Origin: Clostridioides mangenotii TR
GTDB taxonomy: Bacteria > Bacillota > Clostridia > Peptostreptococcales > Peptostreptococcaceae
DNA length: 64,000 nt
Assembly (NCBI RefSeq): GCF_000498755.1
Contig: NZ_AXUS01000010.1
Span: 40,506-104,505, forward strand
Direction of reading: 5' to 3'
Shown: positions 9,664 to 19,133 of the stretch, one piece after another
Layout: each line of letters begins with the position of its first letter
Position numbering within the stretch: the stretch's first letter is position 1
Notes under the pieces: generated by a model
The model's database searches: none
Told to the model about the DNA's origin: nothing
What the model saw: the letters and a program-made list of their open reading frames with translations, nothing else
Translations under genes and position numbers: made by a program

Positions 9664-9750
9664 TTGAATAATATTTATGTATTATATATATTTTTTGTAT
9701 AAATAATATGTACTAAATATACATACATAATTGAATAATTTATTAAAAAA
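9664..9750. other. Extremely AT-rich segment beside the DnaA-box cluster
   Basis: This stretch contains almost only A and T, with alternating TA runs. It links the DnaA-box cluster to the hairpin in front of the M3 peptidase gene. No gene is seen. It could unwind easily and probably also holds the peptidase promoter. Confidence 0.4.
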
Positions 9751-9793
9751 AAGCCATCCTAAGTATTAACTAGACAGATTGAAAGGATGGCTT
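9751..9793 (+). promoter_or_regulatory. Hairpin covering the ribosome binding site of the M3 peptidase gene
   Basis: The arms aagccatcct (9751-9760) and aggatggctt (9784-9793) are perfect complements over a 23-base loop. The right arm contains the AAAGGATGG ribosome binding site of the ATG at 9797. No T-run follows, so it is not a standard terminator. If formed in mRNA it would hide the binding site, which suggests translational control. Confidence 0.55.
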
Positions 9794-9796
9794 ATT

Positions 9797-11710
9797 ATGA
9801 GTAAAAGTTTGTTTAAAAAAATGATACCTTTAGTTATATGTGTATTTTGTATGGCATTATTTAGTATTGAAAATAGTTTTAAGCATAATCAGAAAACTGA
9901 AAATAGAATAGAAGCTATGAAAAACAATGAAGATGAAACCAAAAATGACAATAAAAATGCTTCTGATAAAGCAGAAGATAATACTAATAGTATGAGGGTC
10001 AGTTGGAATCTAAATTCATTGTATAAAAATGATGAACACTGGAAAAAGGAACTGAATAGTTTTAAAAAGGATACTAAGGAGCTTAAAAATTACATAGGAA
10101 AAGCTGCTAAGTCCCAAACGCATTTATCGTTTGCTTTAGGTATAAAAGAAAAGCTAGATATGAGGTTTGACAAGCTCTGTGCGTATCCAAAACTAAAACA
10201 AGATATAAATAAAAATGATTATAAGTATATTGATATGAATGAAGAATTAAATAAAGTGGCGAGTGATTACTCTGGTATTTGTTCAAAATTGGAACTTGAA
10301 ATATTAAAGATACCAAATAAAGACTATAAGAAAATAATATCAAATAAAAAAATAAATAAAAAGTACGGAACCTACTTGAAGGAAGTAAGAAGAAATAAAT
10401 TTTATTATTTAGATGATAAGTCGGAGAGTATTTTAAACAAAGCGTCGTTTATCACTAGTCTCCCAGGAAATGTTTACGAGCTTTTTAATAATATGGATAA
10501 GAAAACGGATATGACTCCCGCTGAATATGCAACTAAAATGGAGTCAAATGATAGAGAAGTAAGGAAAAAAGCTTATCATGAAGAATTTAATTCATACAAT
10601 GAAAATATAAATACCCTTTCAGGTTTATTGACGGGTCAAGTTAAGAAAAATATATTTTATGCGGATGCCAGGGGATACGATTCATCTCTAGAGATGTATT
10701 TAAAATCGGATAATATAGATGAAAAAGTATACAACAATTTAATAACAGTGGTAAATAATAATATGGAAGGTCTTCATAAATATACATCACTTAGAAAAAA
10801 AGCTTTAAAAGTTGATAAAGTGCATACTTACGATATGAATGTGCCAATGGCTAAGGGTCTAAATGAAGACATAGCATATGACAAGGCTCAAGGTATAGTT
10901 TATTCAACTTTAGCTCCTCTAGGAAAAGAGTATAGTGATATTTTATACAAGGCTTTTAATGAAAATTGGATAGATGTTTATTCTGGAAAAAATAAAGTTA
11001 GTGGTGGATACTGTCTATCGGTTTACGAAGACCACCCTTATATACTATTAAACTACAACAACTCAATAAATTCTGTCTCAACGTTAACACACGAATTGGG
11101 ACATGCAGTATACGAGTATATGGCGTCACAAAACCAAAGTTACTACAATTCTGGTCCGTCTATATTTACTCATGAAGTAGCTTCGACAACCAATGAAGCA
11201 TTACTTTACGAAAAGTATATTCGAAATGCTAAAAATAACGAAGAAAAGGCGTACTATATAACTCAGTACTTAGATCTTATAAAAAGTACATTATATACAC
11301 AAACAATGTACGCAGAGTTTGAAAAAGAAATACACGTTATGATGGAAAAGGGAAAAAATGTAAATACTGCAGTGCTAAATGATTTATGGGGAGGTCTGCT
11401 ACAAAAATACAACGGTAAAGATTATGAGTTAGACCAATTATCAAAAGTAGGTTGGGCTAGAATACCGCATTTTTACAACAGTTTCTATGTGTATAAATAT
11501 GCAACTGGATGTAGCGCAGGCGTTACATTTGCACAAGATATACAAAAAAACGGTCCAGATAATTACGTTAGCTTCTTAAAAGAGGGAGGATCTGATTATC
11601 CTATAAATTTATTAAAAAAACATGGAGTTAACTTATCGAATACTAAACCAATAGAGAACACCATAAATAAATTCAATAGTTTGGTGGATGAACTAGAAAA
11701 AATAATTTAA
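9797..11710 (+). CDS. Exported or membrane-anchored M3-family oligoendopeptidase (PepF-like)
   Basis: The zinc metallopeptidase domain resembles oligoendopeptidase F, with active-site motif HELGH at about residue 432 and a downstream HEVASTTNEALL segment carrying the third ligand. PepF enzymes cut short peptides and are normally cytosolic. This 637-residue copy instead begins with a hydrophobic segment (about residues 8-24) and a charged, Asn/Lys/Glu-rich linker to about residue 55, so it is probably secreted or anchored. The start at 9797 follows AAAGGATGG; a TTG at 9779 is less likely. The binding site lies inside a hairpin. No lipobox is evident. Confidence 0.85.
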   Translation: MSKSLFKKMIPLVICVFCMALFSIENSFKHNQKTENRIEAMKNNEDETKNDNKNASDKAEDNTNSMRVSWNLNSLYKNDEHWKKELNSFKKDTKELKNYIGKAAKSQTHLSFALGIKEKLDMRFDKLCAYPKLKQDINKNDYKYIDMNEELNKVASDYSGICSKLELEILKIPNKDYKKIISNKKINKKYGTYLKEVRRNKFYYLDDKSESILNKASFITSLPGNVYELFNNMDKKTDMTPAEYATKMESNDREVRKKAYHEEFNSYNENINTLSGLLTGQVKKNIFYADARGYDSSLEMYLKSDNIDEKVYNNLITVVNNNMEGLHKYTSLRKKALKVDKVHTYDMNVPMAKGLNEDIAYDKAQGIVYSTLAPLGKEYSDILYKAFNENWIDVYSGKNKVSGGYCLSVYEDHPYILLNYNNSINSVSTLTHELGHAVYEYMASQNQSYYNSGPSIFTHEVASTTNEALLYEKYIRNAKNNEEKAYYITQYLDLIKSTLYTQTMYAEFEKEIHVMMEKGKNVNTAVLNDLWGGLLQKYNGKDYELDQLSKVGWARIPHFYNSFYVYKYATGCSAGVTFAQDIQKNGPDNYVSFLKEGGSDYPINLLKKHGVNLSNTKPIENTINKFNSLVDELEKII

Positions 11711-11751
11711 TATTAAATAGAAAATAGATTAAATTAATGTTACAATATATT

Positions 11752-11795
11752 AAAAGTGCAATAGGCAATTTATGTAAATAGTCTATTGCACTTTT
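11752..11795 (+). terminator. Terminator after the M3 peptidase gene
   Basis: A 13-bp stem (aaaagtgcaatag with ctattgcactttt) has a 17-18 base loop and ends in TTTT. Confidence 0.75.
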
Positions 11796-11872
11796 AGTAT
11801 TTTAATAGTTGTAGTATATTGATCTATAGTCTAATAAATTAAATTATTACGAATTAGGAGAGGACTGAATTT

Positions 11873-12751
11873 ATGAAAATGAAAGTTAAAAAGGCGGTAA
11901 TTCCTGCTGCAGGACTTGGGACAAGGTTTTTACCAGCGACAAAAGCGCAACCAAAAGAAATGTTACCAATAGTTGATAAGCCGACTTTACAATATATAAT
12001 AGAAGAAGCTGTAGCATCAGGCATAGAAGAAATTCTTATAATTACAGGAAGAAATAAAAAATCTATAGAAGATCATTTCGACAAATCTGTAGAGCTAGAG
12101 CTAGAATTAGAGCAAAAGGGTAAGACAGAGCTATTAGAAGTTGTTCAAAATATTTCTAATATGATAGATATACATTACATAAGACAGAAAGAGCCTAATG
12201 GACTTGGAGATGCAATTTACTGTGCAAGACACTTTATAGGAAATGAACCATTTGCTGTTATGCTTGGAGATGATATCGTTGACAATGATGTTCCTTGCCT
12301 AGAACAGCTTATGTGTGCATATGAAGAGTACAGAACAACTATACTCGGTGTACAGCAAGTAAAACACGAAGATACAAATAAATACGGTATAATATCAGCA
12401 AAACATATAGAAGACAGAGTTTACAAGGTTAGAGATTTAGTTGAAAAGCCAAGCCCAGACAAAGCTCCTTCAGATATAGCAATTCTTGGAAGATATATAA
12501 TTACTCCTGAGATATTTGGAATACTTAAAGACTTACCACCAGGTAAGGGCGGTGAGATTCAGCTTACAGATGCGTTAAAAGTATTATCTCAAAAGGAAGC
12601 TATGTATGCATATAATTTCGAAGGTAGAAGATACGATGTTGGAGATAAATTAGGATTTTTACAAGCTACAGTTGACTTTGCTTTAAAGAAAGATGATCTT
12701 AAAGACGACTTCATAGACTACTTAAATTTAGTTTGCAAAAATCACGAATAA
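11873..12751 (+). CDS. galU: UTP-glucose-1-phosphate uridylyltransferase
   Basis: The 292-residue protein has the nucleotidyltransferase signature PAAGLGTRFLPATKAQPKEM, the GalU-type IRQKEPNGLGDAI and MLGDDIV motifs, and the GGEIQLTDAL end motif. It makes UDP-glucose for cell-surface glycans. Length is typical of GalU. AGGAGAGGA precedes the ATG. It stands alone between two terminators, so it is probably monocistronic or paired with the small gene downstream. Confidence 0.95.
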   Translation: MKMKVKKAVIPAAGLGTRFLPATKAQPKEMLPIVDKPTLQYIIEEAVASGIEEILIITGRNKKSIEDHFDKSVELELELEQKGKTELLEVVQNISNMIDIHYIRQKEPNGLGDAIYCARHFIGNEPFAVMLGDDIVDNDVPCLEQLMCAYEEYRTTILGVQQVKHEDTNKYGIISAKHIEDRVYKVRDLVEKPSPDKAPSDIAILGRYIITPEIFGILKDLPPGKGGEIQLTDALKVLSQKEAMYAYNFEGRRYDVGDKLGFLQATVDFALKKDDLKDDFIDYLNLVCKNHE

Positions 12752-12823
12752 AACGATAAAATAGAGAATGTTAAAAACGGAAATAATTTAACATAATTTT
12801 AGCAAAGTAGAGGGTGAGTAAAT

Positions 12824-12937
12824 TTGACTACAAAAAAACAAAAAAAGACGAACAAAATAATAGCTCTTGGTATTGTAGGCGTATTAGTACTTTCTAGTAT
12901 AACGGCTGTACTAAGTATGATAGCTGGTGTATTGTAA
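12824..12937 (+). CDS. Small single-pass membrane protein of unknown function
   Basis: TTG at 12824, preceded by GAGGGTGAG, opens a 37-residue frame: a basic start (TTKKQKKTNK) followed by one hydrophobic helix (IIALGIVGVLVLSSITAVLSMI). The layout is like the DUF4044 group of tiny Firmicute membrane proteins, but that match is from memory. A strong terminator follows at 12959, which supports a real transcript. Function unknown. Confidence 0.6.
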   Translation: MTTKKQKKTNKIIALGIVGVLVLSSITAVLSMIAGVL

Positions 12938-12958
12938 AAAAGCAAAACAAGTTTATTT

Positions 12959-12995
12959 AATAGATAAATATAAAAATTGTATTTATCTATTTTTT
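12959..12995 (+). terminator. Terminator after the small membrane protein gene
   Basis: A 12-bp stem, aatagataaata with tatttatctatt, is followed by TTTT. Confidence 0.75.
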
Positions 12996-13175
12996 CATTT
13001 ATAATTCCAATAATTGGTATTAAATCTTGCTTATTGACCATAATATATAAATAGTGATATTATAGAAGTTAATCATCTAAACACAACTCAACTTTTCTTT
13101 TTCATGCCTACTAAAAATTCTAATGAAATTTTCAAACTTAAAGTTTATAAATAAAATAAGATAGGGAGGATTATC

Positions 13176-14813
13176 TTGAGTATAGATATCGAAATGCGAC
13201 CTAAGCTAGATACTAAAACACTGTCTGAACTTAGATTAGTTGCAAAGGAACTTAATATAAAATCTGTTAGCAAGTACAAAAAAGGAGAGCTAATTGATCT
13301 TATACAGAAATCAATGGAAGAAAAAGAAGAAGATAATAATGCAAAACCGGAAGCAAATATAAATGTTTCAGTGGAAAAGAAAGAAGCTAAAAAAGCAAAT
13401 AACACAATAGAGGAAACAAACAAAAAGTCTGTTAGTGTTGAAAGAGATAACACAAATGGGAACGTAAACAAAAATAGGGATGAAATAAACAATAAAGAAG
13501 TTGTTAATGGGGTTATAGTAAATAAAGACATAAATGGAAAGAACGAGAATACAAGTAGAAATGATGTAAATAATAGAAACGATTCAAATAATAAAGTTGA
13601 AAAGTCTGCACCGAGATCAAATAGATCAAATTTCAACAATGGAAAGGTAAATTACATGCCTAAACAAGTTGAGGAATCAAAAATAGTAGATGAATTTAAT
13701 ACATCTAAAGAAGATGAAGTAGTAGGTGTATTAGAGATACTACAAGATGGATTTGGATTTTTAAGGGGTTCAAATTATTTATCAACAGAAGGTGATGTCT
13801 ACGTATCTCCGTCTCAAATTAGAAGATTCAATATGAAGACAGGCGATAAGGTAAAGGGTATTACAAGACATCCAAAGAGTGGAGAGAAATTTCGAGCGCT
13901 TTTATATGTACAAAAAATAAATGATGAAAATCCAGATACTGCAATAAAGAGAGTAAACTTCGAGCTGTTGACACCAATATACCCAGAAGAGAGATTATCT
14001 CTTGAAAAGAATCAAAGTGAAATAGCTACAAGAATGATAGATTTAATATCTCCAATAGGTAAAGGACAGAGAGGTCTTATTGTTGCACCTCCAAAAGCCG
14101 GTAAAACCGTACTTCTAAAGAGCGTTGCTAATAGCATATCAAGAAACTATCCTGATGTAGATCTAATTATTTTGTTAATAGACGAAAGACCTGAGGAAGT
14201 CACAGACATGAAGGAATCAATAGATGGAGAGGTAATTTACTCTACGTTTGATCAGGCATCGAGTCATCATGTCAAAGTTGCTGAGATGGTATTGAATAGA
14301 GCTCAAAGATTGGTTGAACACGGAAAAGATGTAGTTATTCTTTTGGATAGTATAACTAGACTTGCTAGAGCTTATAATCTAACTATATCTCCAACTGGAA
14401 GAACACTATCTGGAGGTTTAGATCCAGGGGCACTTTACGGCCCTAAAAAGTTCTTTGGAGCAGCTAGAAATATAAGACAAGGTGGTTCTCTTACTATTTT
14501 AGGAACAGCTCTAGTTGAGACTGGATCTAGAATGGACGACCTTATATTTGAGGAATTTAAGGGGACTGGCAATATGGAGCTTCACTTAGATAGAAAGCTA
14601 GCTGAGAAGAGAATATTCCCAGCAGTAGACATATATAAATCAGGTACAAGAAGAGAAGACTTACTTCTTTCTGATGAAGAAAAATCTGTTCTGTGGAAGC
14701 TTAGAAGAGAGATGAGCAACAATTCTATTCTTGAAATTACAGATAAGATGATTGAGTTGTTGAAGAGAACTAAAAACAATGATGAGTTTATAAAATCAAG
14801 CAAGTCAATATAA
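13176..14813 (+). CDS. rho: Transcription termination factor Rho with an Asn/Lys-rich insertion
   Basis: Rho is a hexameric RNA helicase that ends transcription. This 545-residue protein has the N-terminal Rho_N fold (residues 8-45), then about 120 low-complexity residues rich in N, K, E and D (about 50-165). The cold-shock-like RNA-binding domain follows ([15 protein letters not shown]), then the ATPase with Walker A APPKAGKT and Walker [11 protein letters not shown]. Typical Rho is about 420 residues, so the insertion explains the extra length. TTG at 13176 follows AGGGAGGA; ATG at 13194 is the alternative. rpmE follows. Confidence 0.95.
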   Translation: MSIDIEMRPKLDTKTLSELRLVAKELNIKSVSKYKKGELIDLIQKSMEEKEEDNNAKPEANINVSVEKKEAKKANNTIEETNKKSVSVERDNTNGNVNKNRDEINNKEVVNGVIVNKDINGKNENTSRNDVNNRNDSNNKVEKSAPRSNRSNFNNGKVNYMPKQVEESKIVDEFNTSKEDEVVGVLEILQDGFGFLRGSNYLSTEGDVYVSPSQIRRFNMKTGDKVKGITRHPKSGEKFRALLYVQKINDENPDTAIKRVNFELLTPIYPEERLSLEKNQSEIATRMIDLISPIGKGQRGLIVAPPKAGKTVLLKSVANSISRNYPDVDLIILLIDERPEEVTDMKESIDGEVIYSTFDQASSHHVKVAEMVLNRAQRLVEHGKDVVILLDSITRLARAYNLTISPTGRTLSGGLDPGALYGPKKFFGAARNIRQGGSLTILGTALVETGSRMDDLIFEEFKGTGNMELHLDRKLAEKRIFPAVDIYKSGTRREDLLLSDEEKSVLWKLRREMSNNSILEITDKMIELLKRTKNNDEFIKSSKSI

Positions 14814-14907
14814 CTGATAAATTTACAAAATTAAATAAGCATCAATAGTCTTATATTAATTATGATAAAGAATAGACATAAGTTAGAATTATTGGAACAA
14901 AATGTTC

Positions 14908-14936
14908 TTGAATGCCATAATAACTTGTGCTATAAT
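14908..14936 (+). promoter_or_regulatory. Promoter of rpmE
   Basis: TTGAAT (14908-14913) and TATAAT (14931-14936) are spaced by 17 bases, a good housekeeping-sigma promoter. The untranslated leader would be about 65 bases. Confidence 0.65.
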
Positions 14937-15008
14937 GGTGTAGTTGTTAATGTAGAAAAAAACTAAAAAGTTAAATTTTATGTTTAAATAAAGAGAGAGG
15001 TGATTCTA

Positions 15009-15215
15009 GTGCAAAAAGAAATACAACCAAATTACAATCCAGTTGAAGTACACTGTGCTTGTGGAAACACTTTTATTGCTGGTTCAACTAAGGACGAAAT
15101 AAAAGTTGAAATTTGTTCAGAGTGCCATCCATTCTACACAGGTAAGCAAAAGAATGTGGAAAAAGGTGGAAGAATCGACAAGTTCAAAAAGAGATTCAAT
15201 ATGGACATGGACTAA
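15009..15215 (+). CDS. rpmE: 50S ribosomal protein L31 (zinc-binding form)
   Basis: The 68-residue protein carries the L31 cysteine pattern CACG...[10 protein letters not shown], which binds zinc. It ends with the family motif [14 protein letters not shown] at 15009 gives the usual start [10 protein letters not shown]; another GTG at 15000 overlaps the GAGAGAGGTG binding site and is unlikely. A terminator lies directly downstream. Confidence 0.95.
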   Translation: MQKEIQPNYNPVEVHCACGNTFIAGSTKDEIKVEICSECHPFYTGKQKNVEKGGRIDKFKKRFNMDMD

Positions 15216-15228
15216 ATGTTATAAAAGT

Positions 15229-15256
15229 GGAGTTGGAGCGTACCAACTCCTATTTT
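15229..15256 (+). terminator. Terminator after rpmE
   Basis: The stem ggagttgg / ccaactcc with a six-base loop is followed by tatttta. Confidence 0.65.
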
Positions 15257-15329
15257 ATTACCCAAAATCGGTTAAATATGTTAAAATTCAAATAAGTTAT
15301 TTATTTAATGTGTATTTAAGGAGCGGAAT

Positions 15330-16250
15330 ATGAAAAAACAATCAGTTGGTGGTCAAGCTGTCATCGAAGGTGTCATGATGCAATCTAAAGAACGTAGAGC
15401 GATTGCAGTAAGGAAGACAGATGGAGATATCACCATAAAAAATGAAACTATAGAAAGCTGGGTAAGAGATAGAAAATTAGACAAAGTACCTTTTTTAAGA
15501 GGTGGTTTGATTATGATAGAGACGATGATAGAAGGTGTAAAGAGCCTAAACTATTCTTCAGAAGTTTTTTTAGGAGAAGAGGGAGAAGAAGATGATAAGT
15601 TCGATATTTTTATAAAGAAAATATTTAAAGATAAGGCAAATGATGTGATAATATTTTTATCAATGGCGATTGCTATGGTATTGTCAGTTGGTTTATTTGT
15701 TCTTATACCTACACTTACAGGTGGACTTTTCGCAAGTATTGTAAAAAATGATATTATATTAAACCTTATTGAGGGAATGATAAGAATATGCATTTTATTT
15801 ACATATATAGTATTGGTGTCTAAAAGCAAGGATATCGAGAGGGTGTTCCAGTATCATGGTGCAGAGCACAAATCGATTCACTGCTATGAAAATGACGAAA
15901 AATTAACTGTAGAAAACGCTAGAAAGTACAAAAGATTGCATCCAAGATGTGGTACTAACTTCCTATTTATAGTTATGGCTACATCTATAATACTTTTTTC
16001 TTTCTTTGGTTGGCCAAATCCTATTGTGAGAATAGGCGTGAGAATTATATGTATTCCGGTTGTTTCGGGTATAGCATATGAGATTATTAGGATGCTTGGT
16101 AAATACGACAACAAGATTACTAGGATAATTGCTTATCCTGGAATGATGCTTCAGTACTTTACAACAAAAGATCCTGACGACGAACAACTTGAGGTTGCCT
16201 TAGAGTCTTTAAAAGCTGTATTGAATGAGGAAAAAAGGGAGATATTATGA
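15330..16250 (+). CDS. DUF1385 membrane protein (YqhQ family)
   Basis: The 306-residue protein opens with the family hallmark VGGQAVIEGVMMQSKERRA. It has several hydrophobic helices (about residues 105-135, 150-170, 215-250) and the conserved block YHGAEHKSIHCYE with RLHPRCGTNFLF. These are strongly conserved in clostridia, but the biochemical role is not established. AAGGAGCGG precedes the ATG. Its last codons overlap the prmC start by 4 bases, so it is co-transcribed with prmC and prfA, a frequent arrangement. Confidence 0.9.
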   Translation: MKKQSVGGQAVIEGVMMQSKERRAIAVRKTDGDITIKNETIESWVRDRKLDKVPFLRGGLIMIETMIEGVKSLNYSSEVFLGEEGEEDDKFDIFIKKIFKDKANDVIIFLSMAIAMVLSVGLFVLIPTLTGGLFASIVKNDIILNLIEGMIRICILFTYIVLVSKSKDIERVFQYHGAEHKSIHCYENDEKLTVENARKYKRLHPRCGTNFLFIVMATSIILFSFFGWPNPIVRIGVRIICIPVVSGIAYEIIRMLGKYDNKITRIIAYPGMMLQYFTTKDPDDEQLEVALESLKAVLNEEKREIL

Positions 16251-17203
16251 TTATAAGTGATTTAATTAAAATATACTCAGACAAATTAGTAGATATAAGT
16301 GATACACCTAGATTAGATGTAGATATGATGCTTTGTAAAGCATTGGGTAATGTAGATCGAATATACATACACATGAATATAGATCGAGAATTAGATAAGG
16401 ATAAACAGGAGTATTTTGAAAAAATGTTTGAAGATAGGTTGAAAGGTAGACCTATAGCCTATATTTTAAACAATAGAGAGTTTATGGGACTGGATTTTTA
16501 CGTCGAAGAAGGTGTGTTAATCCCAAGACCAGATACAGAAATTTTAGTTGAAGAGATAATATATGTATACAACAAACAAGGAAGTGCAACAGTTTTATTG
16601 GAAGATAGCAATGAAGAGAGTAGCGATGCTTCAAGAGAATTAGAGAAAGAAAGATTAAGTAGAAATTTAAAAAAAGATCTAAAAGAAGAATTAAAAATAG
16701 TAGAGATAGGTACTGGATCAGGAGCTATAACTGTAAGCCTAGCCAAGTACTTAAAAAGCAGTACAGTGTTATCACTTGATATATCGGATACTGCACTAAA
16801 AATAGGAGAGAAAAATGCTGTAAACAACGGCGTTATAGATAGAGTTAGTTTTAAAAAGTCAAATATGTTCTCAGCTATAGAAAAAGAGGATATAAAGTTT
16901 GACATAGTAGTTTCAAATCCACCCTATATTAGAAGGGCCGATATGGATACTCTTCAAAAGCAGGTAAAGGACTTTGAACCACATTTAGCATTAGATGGGG
17001 GATTGGATGGATTAAACTTTTATAGAAGTATAACCAGAGAGTCCAAAAAATATCTAAAACATGGCGGTATGTTAGCTTATGAAGTAGGTCATGATCAAGC
17101 TGAAGAAGTGTCAAACATACTTAAAGATGAAGGATTTAAAAAAATATACACAAAGAAAGATCTACAATCAATCGATAGAGTTGTTATAGGATTTAATTTA
17201 TGA
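16247..17203 (+). CDS. prmC: Release factor glutamine methyltransferase, with an internal insertion
   Basis: PrmC methylates the glutamine of the GGQ motif in release factors. This 318-residue copy has the helical N-terminal domain, the link EGVLIPRPDTEILVEEII, the SAM-binding motif VEIGTGSGAI and the catalytic NPPY (VVSNPPYI). Between the link and SAM motif lies an extra charged stretch of about 35 residues (around 110-145). It is absent from the shorter PrmC proteins I know. The start overlaps the DUF1385 gene. Its substrate RF1 (prfA) is encoded directly downstream. Confidence 0.93.
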   Translation: MIISDLIKIYSDKLVDISDTPRLDVDMMLCKALGNVDRIYIHMNIDRELDKDKQEYFEKMFEDRLKGRPIAYILNNREFMGLDFYVEEGVLIPRPDTEILVEEIIYVYNKQGSATVLLEDSNEESSDASRELEKERLSRNLKKDLKEELKIVEIGTGSGAITVSLAKYLKSSTVLSLDISDTALKIGEKNAVNNGVIDRVSFKKSNMFSAIEKEDIKFDIVVSNPPYIRRADMDTLQKQVKDFEPHLALDGGLDGLNFYRSITRESKKYLKHGGMLAYEVGHDQAEEVSNILKDEGFKKIYTKKDLQSIDRVVIGFNL

Positions 17204-17246
17204 TAAAATATAAGACTGAGAAGTTACGATTAAAGAGGTGAGGATT

Positions 17247-18311
17247 ATGCTAAAAAAATTAGAAGTATTAGAAGATACGTATAGGGATTTGAGCGATAAA
17301 ATTGGAGATCCTGATATAATAAACGATCAAAAAATATGGCAGAAATACGTAAAAGAGCACTCGGATTTAGAGCCAATAATAATGAAATACAGAGAGTACA
17401 AAGACGTTTTAAATAATATAAATGAATCAAAAGAAATTTTACAAGAAGAATCGGATGAAGAGATGAGAGAATTGGCTAAGATGGAACTTTCAGAAAATGA
17501 AGAAAAAGTTGAGCCGATAGAGAACGAAATAAAAATCCTGCTACTTCCAAAAGACCCTAACGATGATAAAAACGTTATTGTCGAGATAAGAGGTGGAGCT
17601 GGTGGAGACGAAGCAGCTTTATTTGCAGGAGACCTTTTCAGAATGTATACTAGATATGCAGAGAGAAGAAGATGGAAGATGGAGTTACTCAGTGCAAACG
17701 ATACTGGTGTTGGTGGATACAAGGAAGTTTCGTTTATGATAAAAGGTAAGGGTGCATACTCAAGACTTAAATACGAGTCTGGAGTTCACAGAGTTCAAAG
17801 AATACCTTCAACAGAATCAGGCGGAAGAATCCATACATCAACTGCTACGGTTGCAGTTTTACCAGAAGTTGGTGATGTTGAAGTAGATATCAACCCAAAT
17901 GACATAAGAGTAGACGTTTTCCGTTCATCAGGAAATGGTGGGCAGAGTGTCAACACTACGGATTCAGCTGTTAGGGTTACGCATATACCAACAGGTGAAG
18001 TTGTTTCATGTCAAGATGGAAAATCACAATTAAAGAATAAAGAGCAGGCATTAAAGATATTAAAAGCTAGACTTTACGACAAAGCTTTAGCAGAGCAGAA
18101 TAAAGATATAGCAGCAGAGAGAAAGAGTCAAGTTGGTACTGGAGATAGATCTGAGAGAATCAGAACTTACAACTTCCCACAAGGAAGAATAAGTGATCAC
18201 AGAATAAACTTAACTTTATACAAGCTTGATTCATTTTTAGATGGCGATATAGATGAAATGATAGATGCTTTAATTACTGTTGATCAAACAGAAAAAATGA
18301 CGGCAATATAA
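17247..18311 (+). CDS. prfA: Peptide chain release factor 1
   Basis: RF1 reads UAA and UAG stop codons. The 354-residue protein has the family GGQ peptidyl-hydrolysis motif at residues 231-233 ([18 protein letters not shown]) and the standard end region. The ATG at 17247 follows AAAGAGGTGAGG; a GTG at 17238 lies inside that site. It is the last gene of the DUF1385-prmC-prfA group, closed by a strong terminator. Confidence 0.96.
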   Translation: MLKKLEVLEDTYRDLSDKIGDPDIINDQKIWQKYVKEHSDLEPIIMKYREYKDVLNNINESKEILQEESDEEMRELAKMELSENEEKVEPIENEIKILLLPKDPNDDKNVIVEIRGGAGGDEAALFAGDLFRMYTRYAERRRWKMELLSANDTGVGGYKEVSFMIKGKGAYSRLKYESGVHRVQRIPSTESGGRIHTSTATVAVLPEVGDVEVDINPNDIRVDVFRSSGNGGQSVNTTDSAVRVTHIPTGEVVSCQDGKSQLKNKEQALKILKARLYDKALAEQNKDIAAERKSQVGTGDRSERIRTYNFPQGRISDHRINLTLYKLDSFLDGDIDEMIDALITVDQTEKMTAI

Positions 18312-18322
18312 TAGAAATTAAA

Positions 18323-18372
18323 GAGTTGTCTCAATCTAAGAATTAATTCGGATTTTGAGACAACTTTTTTTG
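18323..18372 (+). terminator. Terminator after prfA
   Basis: The stem agttgtctca(atc) with (gatt)tgagacaact is followed directly by seven T. Confidence 0.85.
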
Positions 18373-18430
18373 TAGATAGGCATGTTAACTCTTTTTTAAG
18401 TATATACTTTTTATATACAGGAGGGATAAC

Positions 18431-19111
18431 ATGATACTAAAGGTGACTATGATCGGTTTGATCGCCGGAGTTGTAGGAACAGGAATGGGTGGATTAATTT
18501 CCGTCTTATTTAGAAAAAAAGTAGACAAATATATAAATTTTTTCATGGGCCTATCTGGCGGAATAATGTTGGCAGTAGTAGTTTTCGATTTAATGAGAGA
18601 ATCGATGGATGCTATGGGAATCTTGGGTACCGTTGTATTCACATTCATAGGTGCTATTTTAACTATGTACATAAAAACAAAGCTTCATTTTTCTGGAGAT
18701 ATGAGGTCGGGTTACTTAATTTTTATAAGCATACTCATGCACAACCTTCCAGAGGGACTTGCAATAGGCTCTTCATTTATGTCGACAGAGAAGTTGGGTA
18801 TAACGCTTGCAATAGTAATTGGACTTCACAATATTCCGGAGGGATTGGCTATGGCTCTGGGGCTTATCGGAAGTAAAATGAAGATCAGCAAGGTAATACT
18901 TTTCACATTGATAGCAGGTATACCTATGGGGATAGGAAGTTTTCTTGGAGTATACTTTGCTGGAATATTTAGTTCTCTTTTAGGCGTATTTTTAGCAATG
19001 GCAGCCGGAGCGATGATATATGTAGTATTAGAGGAAATATTTCCAAAGTCGCGAAGTATGTACTGTGTAGTAGGCTTTTTAATTGGAACATTGATCGTAG
19101 GTTATATCTAA
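18431..19111 (+). CDS. ZIP-family metal transporter
   Basis: The 226-residue membrane protein has about eight hydrophobic helices and the two ZIP metal-site helices: HNLPEGLAIGSSF and HNIPEGLAMAL. The family imports zinc or iron; the metal here is not known. GGAGGG precedes the ATG. It is 22 bases upstream of the sua5-type gene and may be co-transcribed with it. Confidence 0.9.
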   Translation: MILKVTMIGLIAGVVGTGMGGLISVLFRKKVDKYINFFMGLSGGIMLAVVVFDLMRESMDAMGILGTVVFTFIGAILTMYIKTKLHFSGDMRSGYLIFISILMHNLPEGLAIGSSFMSTEKLGITLAIVIGLHNIPEGLAMALGLIGSKMKISKVILFTLIAGIPMGIGSFLGVYFAGIFSSLLGVFLAMAAGAMIYVVLEEIFPKSRSMYCVVGFLIGTLIVGYI

Positions 19112-19133
19112 AACTATAATTGATAAGGTAGGT

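Noticed and set aside
13145..13639. Long minus-strand frame opposite the start of rho
   Set aside because: It is the complement of the low-complexity Asn/Lys-rich coding region and has no ribosome binding site.
15106..15333. Open frame overlapping rpmE
   Set aside because: It is an out-of-frame shadow of rpmE that runs through the rpmE terminator.
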